DNA of 64,000 nucleotides from Eriocheir sinensis. Lineage: Eukaryota > Arthropoda > Malacostraca > Decapoda > Varunidae. The notes beneath the pieces were generated by a model. The model was not told where the DNA came from and ran no database searches. It saw only the letters and a program-made list of their open reading frames with translations. The stretch lies in the NCBI RefSeq assembly GCF_024679095.1, contig NC_066520.1, positions 13,093,709-13,157,708 on the forward strand, read 5' to 3'. A program made the translations under genes and the position numbers. Of the stretch, positions 13,340-36,532 are shown piece after piece (the first letter of the stretch is position 1; the number at the start of each line of letters is the position of its first letter).

Positions 13340-14009
13340 TTTGTTAAGTCTGTTCATGCGTGTGGTGAGGATGTCGAGGTCACCAAATGCTTCACATACC
13401 TTGGTAGCGTAGTGCATAACAATGTTGGGTCAAGAATTTGTCACTCGACTGATTGGCATGGCCCACGGTGTCATGGCCTCGCTCAATACGAGTAGGCTAT
13501 GGCTTTGTCGATATCTATGCAGGCGGACAAAGATTCGAATCTCTTATTAAGTCTCTTGTTCTCTCTGTCTTACTGTACATATGACTGTGAAACATGGACA
13601 CTGAATATTGACTTGAGAGGCGTGACGATGCCTTTGATACCAAGTACCTTCGCAGGATCATGGGGTATCGCTGCAATGACTTCGTGTCGAACCAGCGACT
13701 ACTCAGTGAAACTGAATCGAGGCGGCCAGCTCAGTCCGTGAACGCAAACTCCGGCTATATGGGCGCGTGGCACGCCTAACGGACGTCGATCCTGCTCACA
13801 AGGTTGTTTCTGTACAAGACAAACCTAAGTGGAGGAGACCAAGGGGACGCCCACATAACTCATGACTGGGGCAAGTCGATCAGCTGATACCTGCGTGGGA
13901 GCTTGCTCGTGAGAACCGCCGGGAGTATAGGCGACGAGTAAGTGAAGCTAAGCTCCCCTGGGCGTATGTTCCCCATAAGTTAGTTAGTTAATTAAATAAA
14001 ATAAAAAGT
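13340..14009 (+). pseudogene. RTE-like LINE reverse-transcriptase C-terminal remnant
   Basis: Translating in shifting frames gives the typical C-terminal region of RTE-type retrotransposon proteins: EVTKCFTYLGS, then a CETWTLN segment, LRRIMGYRCNDFVSNQRLL, and downstream GDQGD/GRP-like phrases. Several frameshifts and stops break the frame, and it ends in a TTAGTTAGTTAATTAAATAA-like tail near 14009. It is 5'-truncated and non-functional. Family placement rests on remembered motif order. Confidence 0.7.
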
Positions 14010-14079
14010 TGACTTCAGTGAGGGAATCCCGTCCCCGTTGCAAAGGTGTTATCAACCTCATCGACATTCTGTCTTTCCC

Positions 14080-14188
14080 ACGGGCCGCGCCTCAGCCAGG
14101 CCTGCCTCCCCTCCCTCCTCGTGCAGCACGCCAGTCACCAGTGACAGCTGCGGGCCGCGGCGCCTCCTTACACAGCTGAAAACAAGGT
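14080..14188 (+). other. GC-rich block ending in a splice donor; candidate 5' non-coding exon
   Basis: About 100 bp of GC-rich sequence ends in AACAAG followed by GTAAAA. It is the only GC-rich, donor-terminated block within 5 kb upstream of the TyrRS first coding exon, whose own 5' edge is a splice acceptor (AG at 19256-19257), so an upstream exon must exist. The assignment is inference. Confidence 0.25.
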
Positions 14189-14556
14189 AAAAACGAGTGC
14201 GAGACATTATTCATGAAACAGAATATGTATTTATATGCATCATTTGGCTTGAGACGGATGAAGACTGTGAAAGAAATGTGATGATGTGTACAAACCTAGG
14301 TCATATGTTGGATCTACCGGTACGTGCTCACATGGACTCCGTGATTGCCTTACATGTCGTAACACCTCGGCATTACTTGGGGAGCCAGATGTGCCATGCG
14401 ATAGTTATAGATGTGTGGAAGACAAAGTGTGATGTCAAACACTGTGAATCCCATCTGATTTTCTCGAATATTAGTTTCTGGATTCAAAAATTGTTCTTTT
14501 CCTTTGTGCTGGAGAAAGTACAACAGCAGCAATAATGTACGTAGTTTCTCCACAGT

Positions 14557-15171
14557 AAGTTAAGATTCGTTTTAGGTCCGTGCCAGTATCTCATTACCTA
14601 CCTTATGAAACATCAGTATCTCTTCATATATCTTTTCTACAAACCTTCAACAGTCATGGAAACGCTTTGAAAATCCAATTCAAGGACTTCTTTTTTACTC
14701 TTGAAAATAGGGGATAATGTTTACGAAAGCGCGTTGCCTCCTCTGGCGGTGGTGCAGCCGGTGTTGCGAGAAATACCTCTTTGCTGACAGAAGTCACATA
14801 TACATGTGGGGGGGGTCCAGGGGGGGGGCTATGCCCCCCCCTGGTTAGAAGGGGGGGGTCGAGGGGGGCACAGCCCCCCCAGTAGTAGGTCGTAAAGTTC
14901 GGTTGGAGTAGTTTAAATATGCTCCCCGACCCTAAACCCTCTGCGAGCTATTTTACGGCTGCAGCGTCGTCGCAGCCGCCGCCAGAGGAGGCGACGCGCT
15001 TCCGTAAACATTATCCCCTATTTTCAGGGTTAAAAAAAAGTCCTTGAATTGAATTTTCAAAGCGTTTCCATGACTGTTGAAGGTTTGTAGAAAAGATATA
15101 TGAAGAGATACTGATGTTTCTTAAAGTAGATTATGAGATTCTGGCACAGACCTAGTACGAATCTTTACCCC
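14557..15171. mobile_element. Foldback (long terminal inverted repeat) element, about 0.6 kb
   Basis: The left arm 14557-14755 and right arm about 14965-15171 are near-perfect inverse complements. For example, AAACATCAGTATCTCTTC on the left matches GAAGAGATACTGATGTTT on the right, and both arms share GGGGATAATGTTTACG/CGTAAACATTATCCCC. The loop holds G-run sequence related to 16080-16260. There is no coding capacity, so it is a MITE or foldback element mobilised in trans. Confidence 0.75.
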
Positions 15172-15261
15172 ACAGTATTTCCAGTTATGCCTTTGTCATT
15201 CTGCTGCTTGTCCTCCCTTTTGGCCTAGTTGATAAATGACTATCTGGGGAAGGTGACTGGG

Positions 15262-16708
15262 TAAAATTCTAGTGTATGCCCATACTCCCCCCTCCCCCCC
15301 ATACAAGCCTGGGGACCTGGTGGGAACACGGGGTTTTGGGTGGGGGACACGAAATCCGTCGCAAGTGCATATTTTTTTAGTGGGGGGGGGATAAAAACTT
15401 CCTAGATCTAGGGAAATTCCCTACATTTAGGGATTTTTCCTCCCACCACCACTAAAATGAGCGTTTGCAACGAATTTAGTTTTTCCCATACGGAAACCAC
15501 GCACTCACTAGATCCCTAAGCTTGTTTTGGGAGAGAAGCGTAGTGAACCCACCAAACGATGCTCACCTCACCATCTGGTGTGGCGCCGGAGGCCATATGC
15601 GCTGTGTGCGCTCACATAAACCGCCTACACCACACTCTCTCTCTAGTAGGTTGTCACCTCATCGCAAGGTTTCTGTCCTCCAAGTAGAGTCCGTGGCACC
15701 AAACACAGCGTATCTTCATTGTTTATCACTGACACAAGCAAAACCACCGGCTAGCCATGATCCGTCCAACGCCGCACCTTAAACAGTACTGCGGGTTCTA
15801 GAGCAAGTGAAGGCTCTTGAACCTCCTGCCCGAGCTGTTCGAATGCGTGAATCCTTACTGACCGCATTTTGAATCTGCTTCATGGGTTCGTATTCCCAGT
15901 ATACAAGGTGATTGTGGATATTGACTCCGCGCCTCCAGAATACGATAATACGCCTCCATATATCATAGTTAAAAAAACAAAATACATGTCCCTCAACCAT
16001 AATATGAAGGCGGAAGTACTTAAAAGTAAAAAAGAAGCCGAATTAATCCCCTTCCCCCAACGATCTTGGGGGACCCGCGGGGAGTTGGAGTATTTGGGTG
16101 GGGGAGCATATTTAAACTACTCCAACTGAACTTTACGACCTGCTAACGAGGGGGGGCTTTGCCCCCCTCGACCCTCCTGCTAACCAAGGGGGAGGGCTGT
16201 GCCCCCTCTGGACCCCCCCCTTATAAGTACCCCAACCAAACTTTACGACCTAACAGCTAACTGAGGGACATTGAACACAAGTAACCTGCGTTTGAGCCTG
16301 CTTCACGCGTTCGTACGTGCTACCAGTAAGTGAATACGTAATCGTATATGACGGTTGCAAGATTCCTATGATGTAAATTACTTACCGTTTGGATGCTTCA
16401 TTATGACCTTAATACTCTAACGGGGGGCTTTGCCCCCCTCGAACCCCCCTTTGGTATGGAGAGTGAGTGAAATTGCATGGTTTCCATACGTTGTAAAAAA
16501 AAGAACGGAAAGTATGAAATTTCCCTACATCCAAGTAATTGTAAGGAATTTCCCTACAGCTAGGGTATTTTTCAACCCCCCATAACTCAAAAACTATGCA
16601 TTTGCGACGCATTTCATGTTTACCACCGCATTCCCCGAAGTCTCAATGGCCCCCTAGCTAATTTTGGTTGCGAGGGGTGAGTATGGGCAAACACTAGAAT
16701 AATACCGG
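15262..16708. mobile_element. Inverted-repeat element with G/C-run subterminal modules, about 1.45 kb
   Basis: TATTCTAGTGTTTGCCCATA read inward from the right edge (16708) matches ATTCTAGTGTATGCCCATAC at the left edge (15270). Subterminal segments with ...GGGAAATTCCCTACAT... are also repeated in inverse order (15410 versus 16520). Short modules of the form GGGGGGCTTTGCCCCCC recur at 14820-14880, 16150-16220 and 16420-16445. No transposase was found. Confidence 0.6.
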
Positions 16709-17085
16709 TGGCTGTAATAACCTGGGATTTTGCACTGTCTGTGTGGCCTAGAGTAAGGGGTTATTTCCCACCACAAACTCAAGGGCCAGTGTGACAGATG
16801 AGCACTGAGGCTTTAGCATATGGCCCCATCTTTACTTTTGTCATCCACAATCTTGAGCCAGATTCAAGTTCAGCACCAAATTATATCCATTAACTAAGGG
16901 CCATGTTAAAGACACATGAAGGTTGAGGACAAAGGCCCTTTGAGAGGATATGGTGTTAACAAGAGTCAGGGAGACCGAGCTTGAACAAGGTGGATGGTCG
17001 AGGACAAGTTTACCCCTATGTCTTTGTCGAGTGTGTCGAAATTTCAGTTTGAACTATCATTAGAGTGTGCACATGATATTAAGGG
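16709..17085. other. Unique DNA, no gene seen
   Basis: Sequence between two inverted-repeat elements with no recognisable exon or repeat. Confidence 0.5.
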
Positions 17086-17352
17086 CCACTTTCACAGTCA
17101 CTTTGTTTGTTTTGATAGTTACCAATGGCGGCGATCACCGCTATAGTATTTCCACGTAAAACTGGCCGATGGGGTAGGGGCAGCTGCGGGGTTAACCTAG
17201 CCCCGCACCTTACCGCACACTCTCAACACCTCTCGCTTCGTCTGCAGCCGCCACTACCCCATAGGCCAGTTTCACGTGAAATGTTATAGTGGCGGTCGCC
17301 GCCATTGGTAACGATCAACACAAACAAAGTGACTGTGAAAGTGGCCCTAAGA
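17086..17352. mobile_element. MITE family M1, copy 1
   Basis: Terminal inverted repeat of about 100 bp: AGGGCCACTTTCACAGTCAC at the left is mirrored as GTGACTGTGAAAGTGGCCCT at the right, and inner blocks CACGTAAAACTGGCC/GGCCAGTTTCACGTG also mirror. A second copy lies at 21627-21893. The element is about 265 bp and non-coding. Confidence 0.85.
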
Positions 17353-18087
17353 CATTGGAATGATACAAAGAAAATTGAATTAGAAATAGATGTAAGCACA
17401 ACTTATTTTTCTGGAAATTGTTTCCTTCCTTGTATTAAAATATGATAGTGAATGAAATTTACCATGGCTCAGATGAAAATGCTAACATAACCCATTTTCC
17501 TGTATATTTCAAAATAACCTATGTTTTGTTATTTTATTTATTTTTTGTTTAATATATCAAATTATGATAACTTCAAATATTAATTTGTATCAGTACGATA
17601 TTTTATCAGTGTGAAATGAATATTTGCAATCATGAATATTTTTTTAATGTGTCAGGCTAAGCAGCAGCCATTTGAAGTTAATATTTGCCCATTTCTTTCT
17701 GCTGCCACTCATGGCCTGAATGTCAGGTTAAATGTTCTATTTATTTGAATTTTTAAGCCATTTCTTGCCATTGCTTTTCATGCCTGGGCAGTTTGGTCAT
17801 GTTAAATATATTTTTTGCCTAAATCTATTTATCAGTTGTCATACTTTTTATCTTAATTTTTTGACTTTGTGCCCTGAAACCCTAATGTTACTGGAAATCC
17901 AGCGTATCCATGGATAGTTTGGGCTTGCCAGGCATACCAGCACTCAGACGCTAGGGAGACCGGTGTTTGGTATCCATTCCATGGCTTCTAAATAGCCTCA
18001 AAGTTTAGAGGTTGCCTAAATTGTTCAGTGTCAGGGCAGGAGCTTCATCTTTTTGTGTTTCAATACGGACAAATTTTACATCTGAAC
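17353..18087. other. AT-rich DNA, no gene seen
   Basis: No exon, tRNA or repeat recognised. Confidence 0.45.
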
Positions 18088-18089
18088 TC

Positions 18090-18385
18090 AAAGGTAAAGT
18101 TGGGTGCCTATGCTAAAGCTGTGCGTGGCTGTGGTGCTCATCTCCGATCTGTTGGCCCTTTGAGCCTGTGGTAGGTAACAACCAATTACCCCGGGACAAG
18201 GGCCTGTGTGAAATCCGGGATTGCCACAGTTTACTTTCCCTAAGTTTCTCCATGTACCCATTTACTGACCAACCTGAAAGGGAGGATGAACAGCTGAGTG
18301 AGCTTCACGCCGACTGCCCAGGCCAGGATTCGAACTTGGGCCCGCAGAGTGGTAGCCAGGCACGCTGACCACTAGACCACAGAAA
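18090..18385 (-). mobile_element. tRNA-derived SINE, family A, best-preserved copy
   Basis: On the minus strand it starts TGTGGTCTAGTGGTCAGCGT (box A) and continues to AAGTTCGAATCCTGG (box B) within about 60 bp, followed by an unrelated body shared with 12350-12661 and 11070-11215. The tRNA-like promoter plus shared body defines a Pol III-transcribed SINE. Confidence 0.8.
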
Positions 18386-18454
18386 AGTAGACTCAAGGTA
18401 GACTCAAACTACACTATTCTCCTAATACTCTTGTTCTATTTATTGGAGCAACAT

Positions 18455-18525
18455 CTATTAGGCTTTTGTTGTTGTTGTCTAATTTTGCCCTTGAGCTCCT
18501 TCCCTTGCTGTAAAAAAACTGTCAA
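18455..18525 (+). mobile_element. LINE 3'-end fragment
   Basis: The phrase TTTTGCCCTTGAGCTCCTTC...GCTGTAAAAAAA is shared with the better-preserved fragment at 20959-21150, where it follows the C-terminus of a reverse-transcriptase frame. Confidence 0.5.
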
Positions 18526-18711
18526 TCAACAATGTTCAGAGGAAATTATTTGCAGTAATGAAAGAAGTTGTTTATCAAAGATAAAATAATCTTAATTAAT
18601 AAGCACAGATCTACAGTAGAAACTTTACCAAATTCAAAACTCATTTTGTTTTTCTTAACTCAATATATTTGTATTTCACTTTTGACTTCTGCTTTTAGGT
18701 ACTATAGTCTG

Positions 18712-19047
18712 TTCACCCAAGTCTGAAGTGAGCATTATCGTGGGCTGGCAACCTGCTGTCACGTGGCGTGTCCGATTTCATGGATGCTTCATGCTAGCCT
18801 ATGCATAGTAAACAGTTGTCAGTGTCAATAACATGCAGGCTGTAATAACAAATACCGTCAGTTAGCTATAGTTGATTTTGAGTTAAAAAAAGATTAGTAA
18901 GTATTTGGTATTGCTGCCTGCATATTATTGACACTGACGACTGTTTACTATGCATTGGCTAGGATACAGTATGTATACACGAAAACTGACACTTCGTGTG
19001 GCAGCAGGTTGCCAGTGCACGATAATGTTCACTTCAGTCTTGGGTAG
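18712..19047. mobile_element. MITE with terminal inverted repeats of about 150 bp
   Basis: The left end ACCCAAGTCTGAAGTGAGCA is mirrored by TGTTCACTTCAGTCTTGGGT at the right end. GGCAACCTGCTG/CAGCAGGTTGCC and CAGTGTCAATAA/TTATTGACACTG also mirror. The centre is AT-rich, there is no coding capacity, and the element is unrelated to the M1 MITE. Confidence 0.85.
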
Positions 19048-19257
19048 TAGTAGACTACACTATCCACATACGCAATGTACATGAACCATTAGTTGGCAGG
19101 ATTCATGAGTGATAGAGTTGCTGTTTGTTTTATTATCAGTTAGTAGATCAAGCCAAAGGAATGTATTTGCAATGGATTTACATTTGTTTGTACATACTAC
19201 ATTAATAGTGTACAGACACTTACACACATGCTTATAATTGCTGTTTTTTTTCTTCAG

Positions 19258-30600
<11,343 letters not shown>

Positions 30601-31198
30601 TCTCCATCTGTAGAAAGTGTTAAACAAGTTTGCCATTCAGTTTAAGTTATAACTGACATCCTGAAGATGTGACTCGCATCTGAATTGAAAGGAACATTTT
30701 AATAATGATATCATATACATATTGATGAAGGCCTGCTGAGTGCAATATGCTAATGACATGTTATGAACATCTCTTTGGGCAGTTTATGCACAATTTGCAT
30801 TCCATCATGCATGTTTTGCCTTGGGGAAATAAAATGACAAAATACCAGAAATAGTGGTTAGTAGAATTAGTATGCATGTCAAATGAAAAGATTTACGATT
30901 ATTCTATGTAAATTCCATGTGATCATGTGAAACCATTCAAAATTATATCCCACTTAAAGAATTGCTTTTACAGATATTGAATTATGTACACTATGACATC
31001 TGGCACAAAGCTTTACTTTCCAAGAGACCTTGAGGATACCTGTTGCTACTTTCATCTCTGGCTGACCTATTGCTGTTGTAGCAGACAACAGTCTTCTTAA
31101 AAACATGTTCTACCACCTAGTTTTTCATTAATCATCTGTGATTTTCCACGGATTTAACAGCAATATCCACTTACTGGCAAAGTCAGCAACCTTTGATG
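30601..31198. other. AT-rich intergenic DNA, no gene seen
   Basis: May include a distal TyrRS 3' UTR. No coding exon recognised. Confidence 0.5.
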
Positions 31199-31870
31199 GC
31201 GGTATAACCAGTGACAAAGTTTGCTGCTAACACAAAAATAGGATTACCATTATTAGCTAAGAACTACGTACAATGTGGTATTACAGGGGAAACTTTTAAT
31301 AACCCATATGAGTGGTTTGTTAAATGGATGATACATTTCAACATCGACAAATGCAGCGCCCTAAGTAACCACATTAGGCAATGGTTGTCATTCCAGCTGT
31401 GAAAGGGATTTGGGTGTGCGTGTGGACTCTGACCCCCAGCCCAGAAATCAGTATCAATATTACCGCCAGGAACCGTGCCCACAGATAGGTTTTATTCCAA
31501 GAAGAGCACATTAGATAATCTTCAGTATTATATCTGGCACTGGTTAGACCCCAACTTGATAATACTGTACAAATTTAGTGCCCATATCACAGAAAAGGAT
31601 GTCGATTTTCTCGAATCCGCATCGAGAAAAATGACCAAATTATTTTAAACTGCATTCTATAGAAAGGCATAGACTGCAAGGTGATTTAATTGAAGCATTT
31701 AAATTGTTGAAAAGATGATTCGGAAATACATTTACTGGAAAACATGTTAGGACACGCAGGACTGGGTATTATTCGGTTTTGGGGATGGATAAAAACTGGC
31801 TCATGAGCATTGAGCAGGGTGGTGGGTGAGTGGAACAAATTAAGCAGATATTAAAGTTGATGAGAGTTTC
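31199..31870 (+). pseudogene. Degenerate CR1/L2-like LINE reverse-transcriptase fragment
   Basis: In broken frames the order of reverse-transcriptase motifs is preserved: TKFAANTKIG (decayed from FADDTKI, so the catalytic aspartates are lost), MIHFNIDKCSAL, DLGVRVDSDPQPR, a decayed LxLVRP segment and FLESASRKMTK. Stops and frameshifts are numerous. It is older than the copy at 22967-23738. Confidence 0.75.
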
Positions 31871-31929
31871 ATGATGAATTTAGACTGATTTATGGATGAG
31901 ATTCGAAGGACAGCTGTAGGTATTTGCTG

Positions 31930-32160
31930 GAGTGTATAGGTTCGAGTCCTACCCGGTGCCATTGGGAGTGGAAAGGTTGGGCTCTTTCCGACACCCCCAG
32001 CCCCGTTGTTGGGTCTCCTCCACTTGAAAGAATTGGGCATTTCTCTACCAGCCGTCTGGGTGGTTGCGCGGCATGCACCGCCTTCCTCCCTTGGGGTATA
32101 TCCCCAACGAAATACCACCCCCCCCTCCAATAAAAAAGTATTAGTTATAAAAAAAGACCA
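31930..32160 (+). mobile_element. tRNA-derived SINE, family E, 5'-truncated
   Basis: A box-B-like GGTTCGAGTCCTACC at 31938 is followed by a GC-rich body and an A-rich tail (CAATAAAAAAGTATTAG). AAAGACCATTTCA recurs at about 32152 and 32275. Confidence 0.5.
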
Positions 32161-32280
32161 TTTCATTACTTTCTCTACCTTTATTATTATCATTACTCTT
32201 ATTTATGTATTATTTTTTTCATAACTGAGCCCAGATAGATTGATGACTGGGAAGGGGATGTTAGTGATAAAATAAAGACC

Positions 32281-33784
32281 ATTTCAATTTTCATTTATCT
32301 AGTCTACCTATTTAATTACTACTCATCACATTCGAAGCAGTTGGTACATGGAAATTTCACCACCTGCACCATAGAACACCCATTTACTAAGGAGAGATAG
32401 AGAAAAAAGAGTGTCGACACCCTCCACGCTGGGATGGTGTCACGTGCACCAGCTGATATGGGTGCGTGTTATCAGGTGGTGCATCAGTTCAGGGGACTCC
32501 TCCAGTATGTGCAGAGGGCGGGCGTGACGGTGCGAGTTTATGTGCGTCCACTGCATGTGCATCAACCATGGGGGAGGAACCCAGCCAACCAGCCGTCCAG
32601 GTGAGCCATGGAGAGCGGTGCCACAGGTAGAGGAAGGTTGGGAAAGGTAAACTCCATCCCTTCACCTTGCTTGTTTGTTGTGGCGGTCCAATCAATACCG
32701 CGTGTCTCAATCTCAGGCTCTGGCCGTGTCTTCTGCCCTAATCTCACGCTCTTTGAGGCAACTGGCTATTGTTTTGTGCGTATTTGGCGTCCAGGGTTGG
32801 TCCTCTTGGTTGAATGGAATGTATGAAAGTCTGGAAAACAAAATGACCCCAAAAGTTCCAGGCGAGGCGGGAATATGAACACCACATATCTGTCCTAACA
32901 ACACCCTCCTTTCCAGTGCTCATCTCCTTGTCTGTAGAGGAATGAGGCGACATAGCTTTTATATAGACTGTAAGACGATATTCAAGCGAGGCGTATGATG
33001 CACTATAGACTTGTGTTAGCCATGGACTACGTATAGCTATCGAAGTATAGGGGTGCTGTTTCAAATGAGTGCCAGAGTTGGGTGCATGGATCACAACAAC
33101 CATTTCACAATAAACTATTCAGGAATGCTGTATATCTAGCAGTGAATCAGGTGTTGGCGTCTATGTAACCACAGCGCTGCGTTTCTTCCTCTACAATGCC
33201 TACATGTTCAGATATTGCCAGGCATTTTGAAACAGCTTCAGTAAATGTGCAGGCGATCGAGGGTTGTCCAAACAGATAATTCATTTCCAATTCCTATTTC
33301 AATGGCCTTTTCTTAACCCTTTCCCAACCTTCGTTCTCTCTATAGCCTTTAGATTTTTTTTAACGTTCAATTAAGTGATTCAACGATGAAACGTGAATTT
33401 ATCACGTTATACTCCTGTCTGATAATTATGTTAGGCGTTGGTGTTGGGCCACGTGTCTCCACACCAACAGTTTGCAATGGAAAGCGACAGGAGGCAGATG
33501 TGACAGTTTACCATTATTCAACTGATTTAATATGTTGATTATGGAGTTATTTGTTTACGATTTTTTTTAATGAAGAATGAGGCTATTTCTGGACATGATT
33601 ATCAGAGGGACAGTTACTTTACTTTTTCTAAATTTCCCATTTTACGGGCTGGTTTGTGGCTCAGCTGTGATTTATTTTTTTAATTACATGAAAAATAACC
33701 ATGGATGCTACTATACTTCTTTGGATATCAAAACTGCTTTTCAGTCACTGACTTCATCATAGTATGTTAGGACCACTGCATGAT

Positions 33785-33787
<3 letters not shown>
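32281..33787. other. Unique intergenic DNA, no gene seen
   Basis: Moderately GC-rich from 32400 to 33100, then AT-rich. No splice-bounded coding exon recognised. Confidence 0.45.

Positions 33788-33819
<32 letters not shown>
33788..33819. repeat. (GA)n microsatellite
   Basis: Pure GA run. Confidence 0.95.
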
Positions 33820-33820
<1 letters not shown>

Positions 33821-34604
33821 TTGTCGTGAAGAACACGCATGCTATTCAGCGTCTGGGTCACCATCCCGTGCGTCTGGCAGAGGGGCACAGCCAGACCCAG
33901 TGAAGGATCGTCTTGTCTTCTGTTCAGGGGAATGGTATTAATGAGATCACATGCTTTGTACCTACCTATGCGTGATGAAAATGCGATCAGACTGGAAGGC
34001 GCCACAACAGTATTTGTTATTCAGTCACTTGGGCGAGGGCTGTCAAATATTAAATTTTATTCCGTGATGGATCACGCTTGTCACAACGATTGTGGAAGAG
34101 ACTCAACAACTCACAAAATTTAGCAACCATTTGTTTGGATAATGTCACCTTACTGTAATTTACTAAATATGCCAAAAATGTCATAGACGCTATGAAAAAA
34201 AAAAAAAAAAATGGCTGGCCAATAACTGCTTCGTCTATAGAGAAAAATCGTGTGTGAACGAAGATTTCTGGAGGCCCCCCACCCCCGTGTGGAGCGTTGG
34301 CAGTGGCCAAGGGGCAGAGAGAGCCTTGAGAGACCACTACTGCTGCTACCTTCTTGCGTCCGCCTTCAGTCTGTGTTAAATAATTAGGGTGTATTTCGCC
34401 TAAATGCGAAAGATTACCCTGCTATCTGTCGCCATTAGCCGTAGCCGATGTGTGCTGTAAGGGCGAGTGATCAAGGCGCCGGACACAATGCATGGTGTGC
34501 AGGAGAGTGGCTGGTTCACTTGAAGTTTGTTCCCTGAGCTGGTGTGGTCACTGCCAGCCTGCTGGTGACTGCTGAACACTGTTAATACTGCCCAACGCGC
34601 TGCG

Positions 34605-34652
34605 ATGACCAACAGCGGCATGAACAACGGCGCTCAGAGGCGGAGATTGACG
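34605..34652 (+). CDS. Candidate short first coding exon of Rab32 (16 codons)
   Basis: ATG ACC AAC AGC GGC opens a 16-codon frame that ends at ACG followed by a near-perfect donor GTGAGT, in phase 0. The next Rab exon (51772) begins in phase 0 with no start codon of its own. Joining the two gives about 230 residues, the normal Rab32 length. The 5' flank (34340-34604) is unique sequence with an upstream ATG at about 34487 opening an 11-codon uORF. The intron would be about 17 kb. Supported by phase and length only. Confidence 0.4.
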
Positions 34653-35157
34653 GTGAGTGGGATGTAGTTCTTGCGATGCGTGTTCTCGAGGGCCTGTCAT
34701 CGGCTTTATGCTTTGCGACGAGCTTTACTATTGACACTCAGATATTTGAGGAAAATATCACAGGTAAAAGCATAACTAATGTTAACAAATGTCGTAAACC
34801 ACAAGTACTATGAATATATTTGCCTGTCTGGCATACAGACAACAGTTCGTCTTCCCGCTGTTCAACTACAGAAATTGCTGAGCTTGTGGTTTGGTGGAAC
34901 GACTGGATAAAGGGAGGAGGTGAGGTGTTTGGATGCTTCATATTATAATTATATTTGTTGATATACTGAAAGGGTAGGGTTGCCGATCACTTTTTGCATA
35001 CTCCGACCCCGTACTTGATAAACACTAATGAAGAGCAAGTGGAGTGTAATCAGTACTAAATTATGTGGTAACTTTTTATCTTCTCATAACATTGCATTAG
35101 TGGCTCCAAAATAGTCAATGTACGTAATACTAATGATAAAAATAATTGTCAGCTATA

Positions 35158-35214
35158 ATAATAAAATAATAATGACAATGATAATAATATAATAATATTA
35201 ATAATAATAATAAC

Positions 35215-35266
<52 letters not shown>

Positions 35267-35295
35267 GTAATAATAATAATAACAAAATAATAAAA
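35158..35295. repeat. (ATA)n microsatellite, imperfect
   Basis: AATAAT-type triplets, purest from 35212 to 35268. Confidence 0.9.
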
Positions 35296-35972
35296 ATACT
35301 TATAACAATAATAGGGATAGACAATCGTATCACGTTATTATTTATTTCTCTACTCTGCATGCACCTTTTCTCTATATTTATCTATCTGTCTATTAATCTA
35401 TCTATATATTCATCCATTCCGTCTGTAGATAAGTCACTCTATGTAAACGCATATGCGGTACGTAGTGAAATATTTATGCATCCGAGTCCTCTTTCTGGGG
35501 GTCAAGGGTCACCAGAGTCGCATGCCAGTGTGAGGCGCCGTGTTACAACACATGGGCGCGGTCGCAATCGTGATGCGGCATCTATTATAGTATCATCATA
35601 AAGTCGGCGCTTTTATACTGAATTGCGTCTTCCCCCCCCCAAAAAAAAAAAAACTATTGTAACTCCGGTTGTCGTCTTACACCATCATCAGCAAGCCGAT
35701 GGAGTGCTTATATATGTACTACCTATAGCAATGGATTCGTGTTTTGCCCTAGGTGACTTCTGTCCTCTTGAGTCGTCGCAGACACATTTATTAAGCGTGT
35801 CTGCTGCGGGCGAGGCCTATGTGGCGCGCTAAGGGCTCCGGGTGTTGGGGTGCTGTGAGATCTTCCTTAGATCACCAGACCGCTGGGGGCTAGAAGGTAT
35901 ACCGGTTTAGGTGACTCTCACTCCCACCTTACCTTGTGTTAACGAACGCGAGTTTTCTCTTTTATCACCCCC

Positions 35973-35975
<3 letters not shown>

Positions 35976-36044
<69 letters not shown>
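35976..36044. repeat. (CT)n microsatellite
   Basis: Pure CT run of about 68 bp. Confidence 0.95.
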
Positions 36045-36047
<3 letters not shown>

Positions 36048-36348
36048 AGTACCCTTTCCTTGCTGTCTCTTGTTGCGTTATTGTTTACCAATCTTTAAAA
36101 AAAAAAAAAAAAATACACTCGCGTTTCCTCCAGAATTGATTAATAATTCCCCCGCCCTCCCTCTCATGTATTTTCTTCTACCATTCCTTACTTTTGTTTC
36201 CTCTATCCTCAGTATTTAGAAAAAAAGTAATCCATCGCATAGGTAAGCGCCTCCACACGCCTATAATAGCTACGAATCCGCAGGCTTGGGCCGTAATGAA
36301 AAGATAATAACTAATAGTAATAATAATAATAATAATGACTCATTATTT

Positions 36349-36350
<2 letters not shown>

Positions 36351-36440
<90 letters not shown>

Positions 36441-36469
36441 CATCATTATTATTATCGGCATTTTTGTTA

Positions 36470-36532
<63 letters not shown>

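Noticed and set aside
14197..14535. 112-codon open frame just after a GC-rich block
   Set aside because: No recognisable family. It partly overlaps the start of the foldback-element flank, and no splice-supported partner was found.
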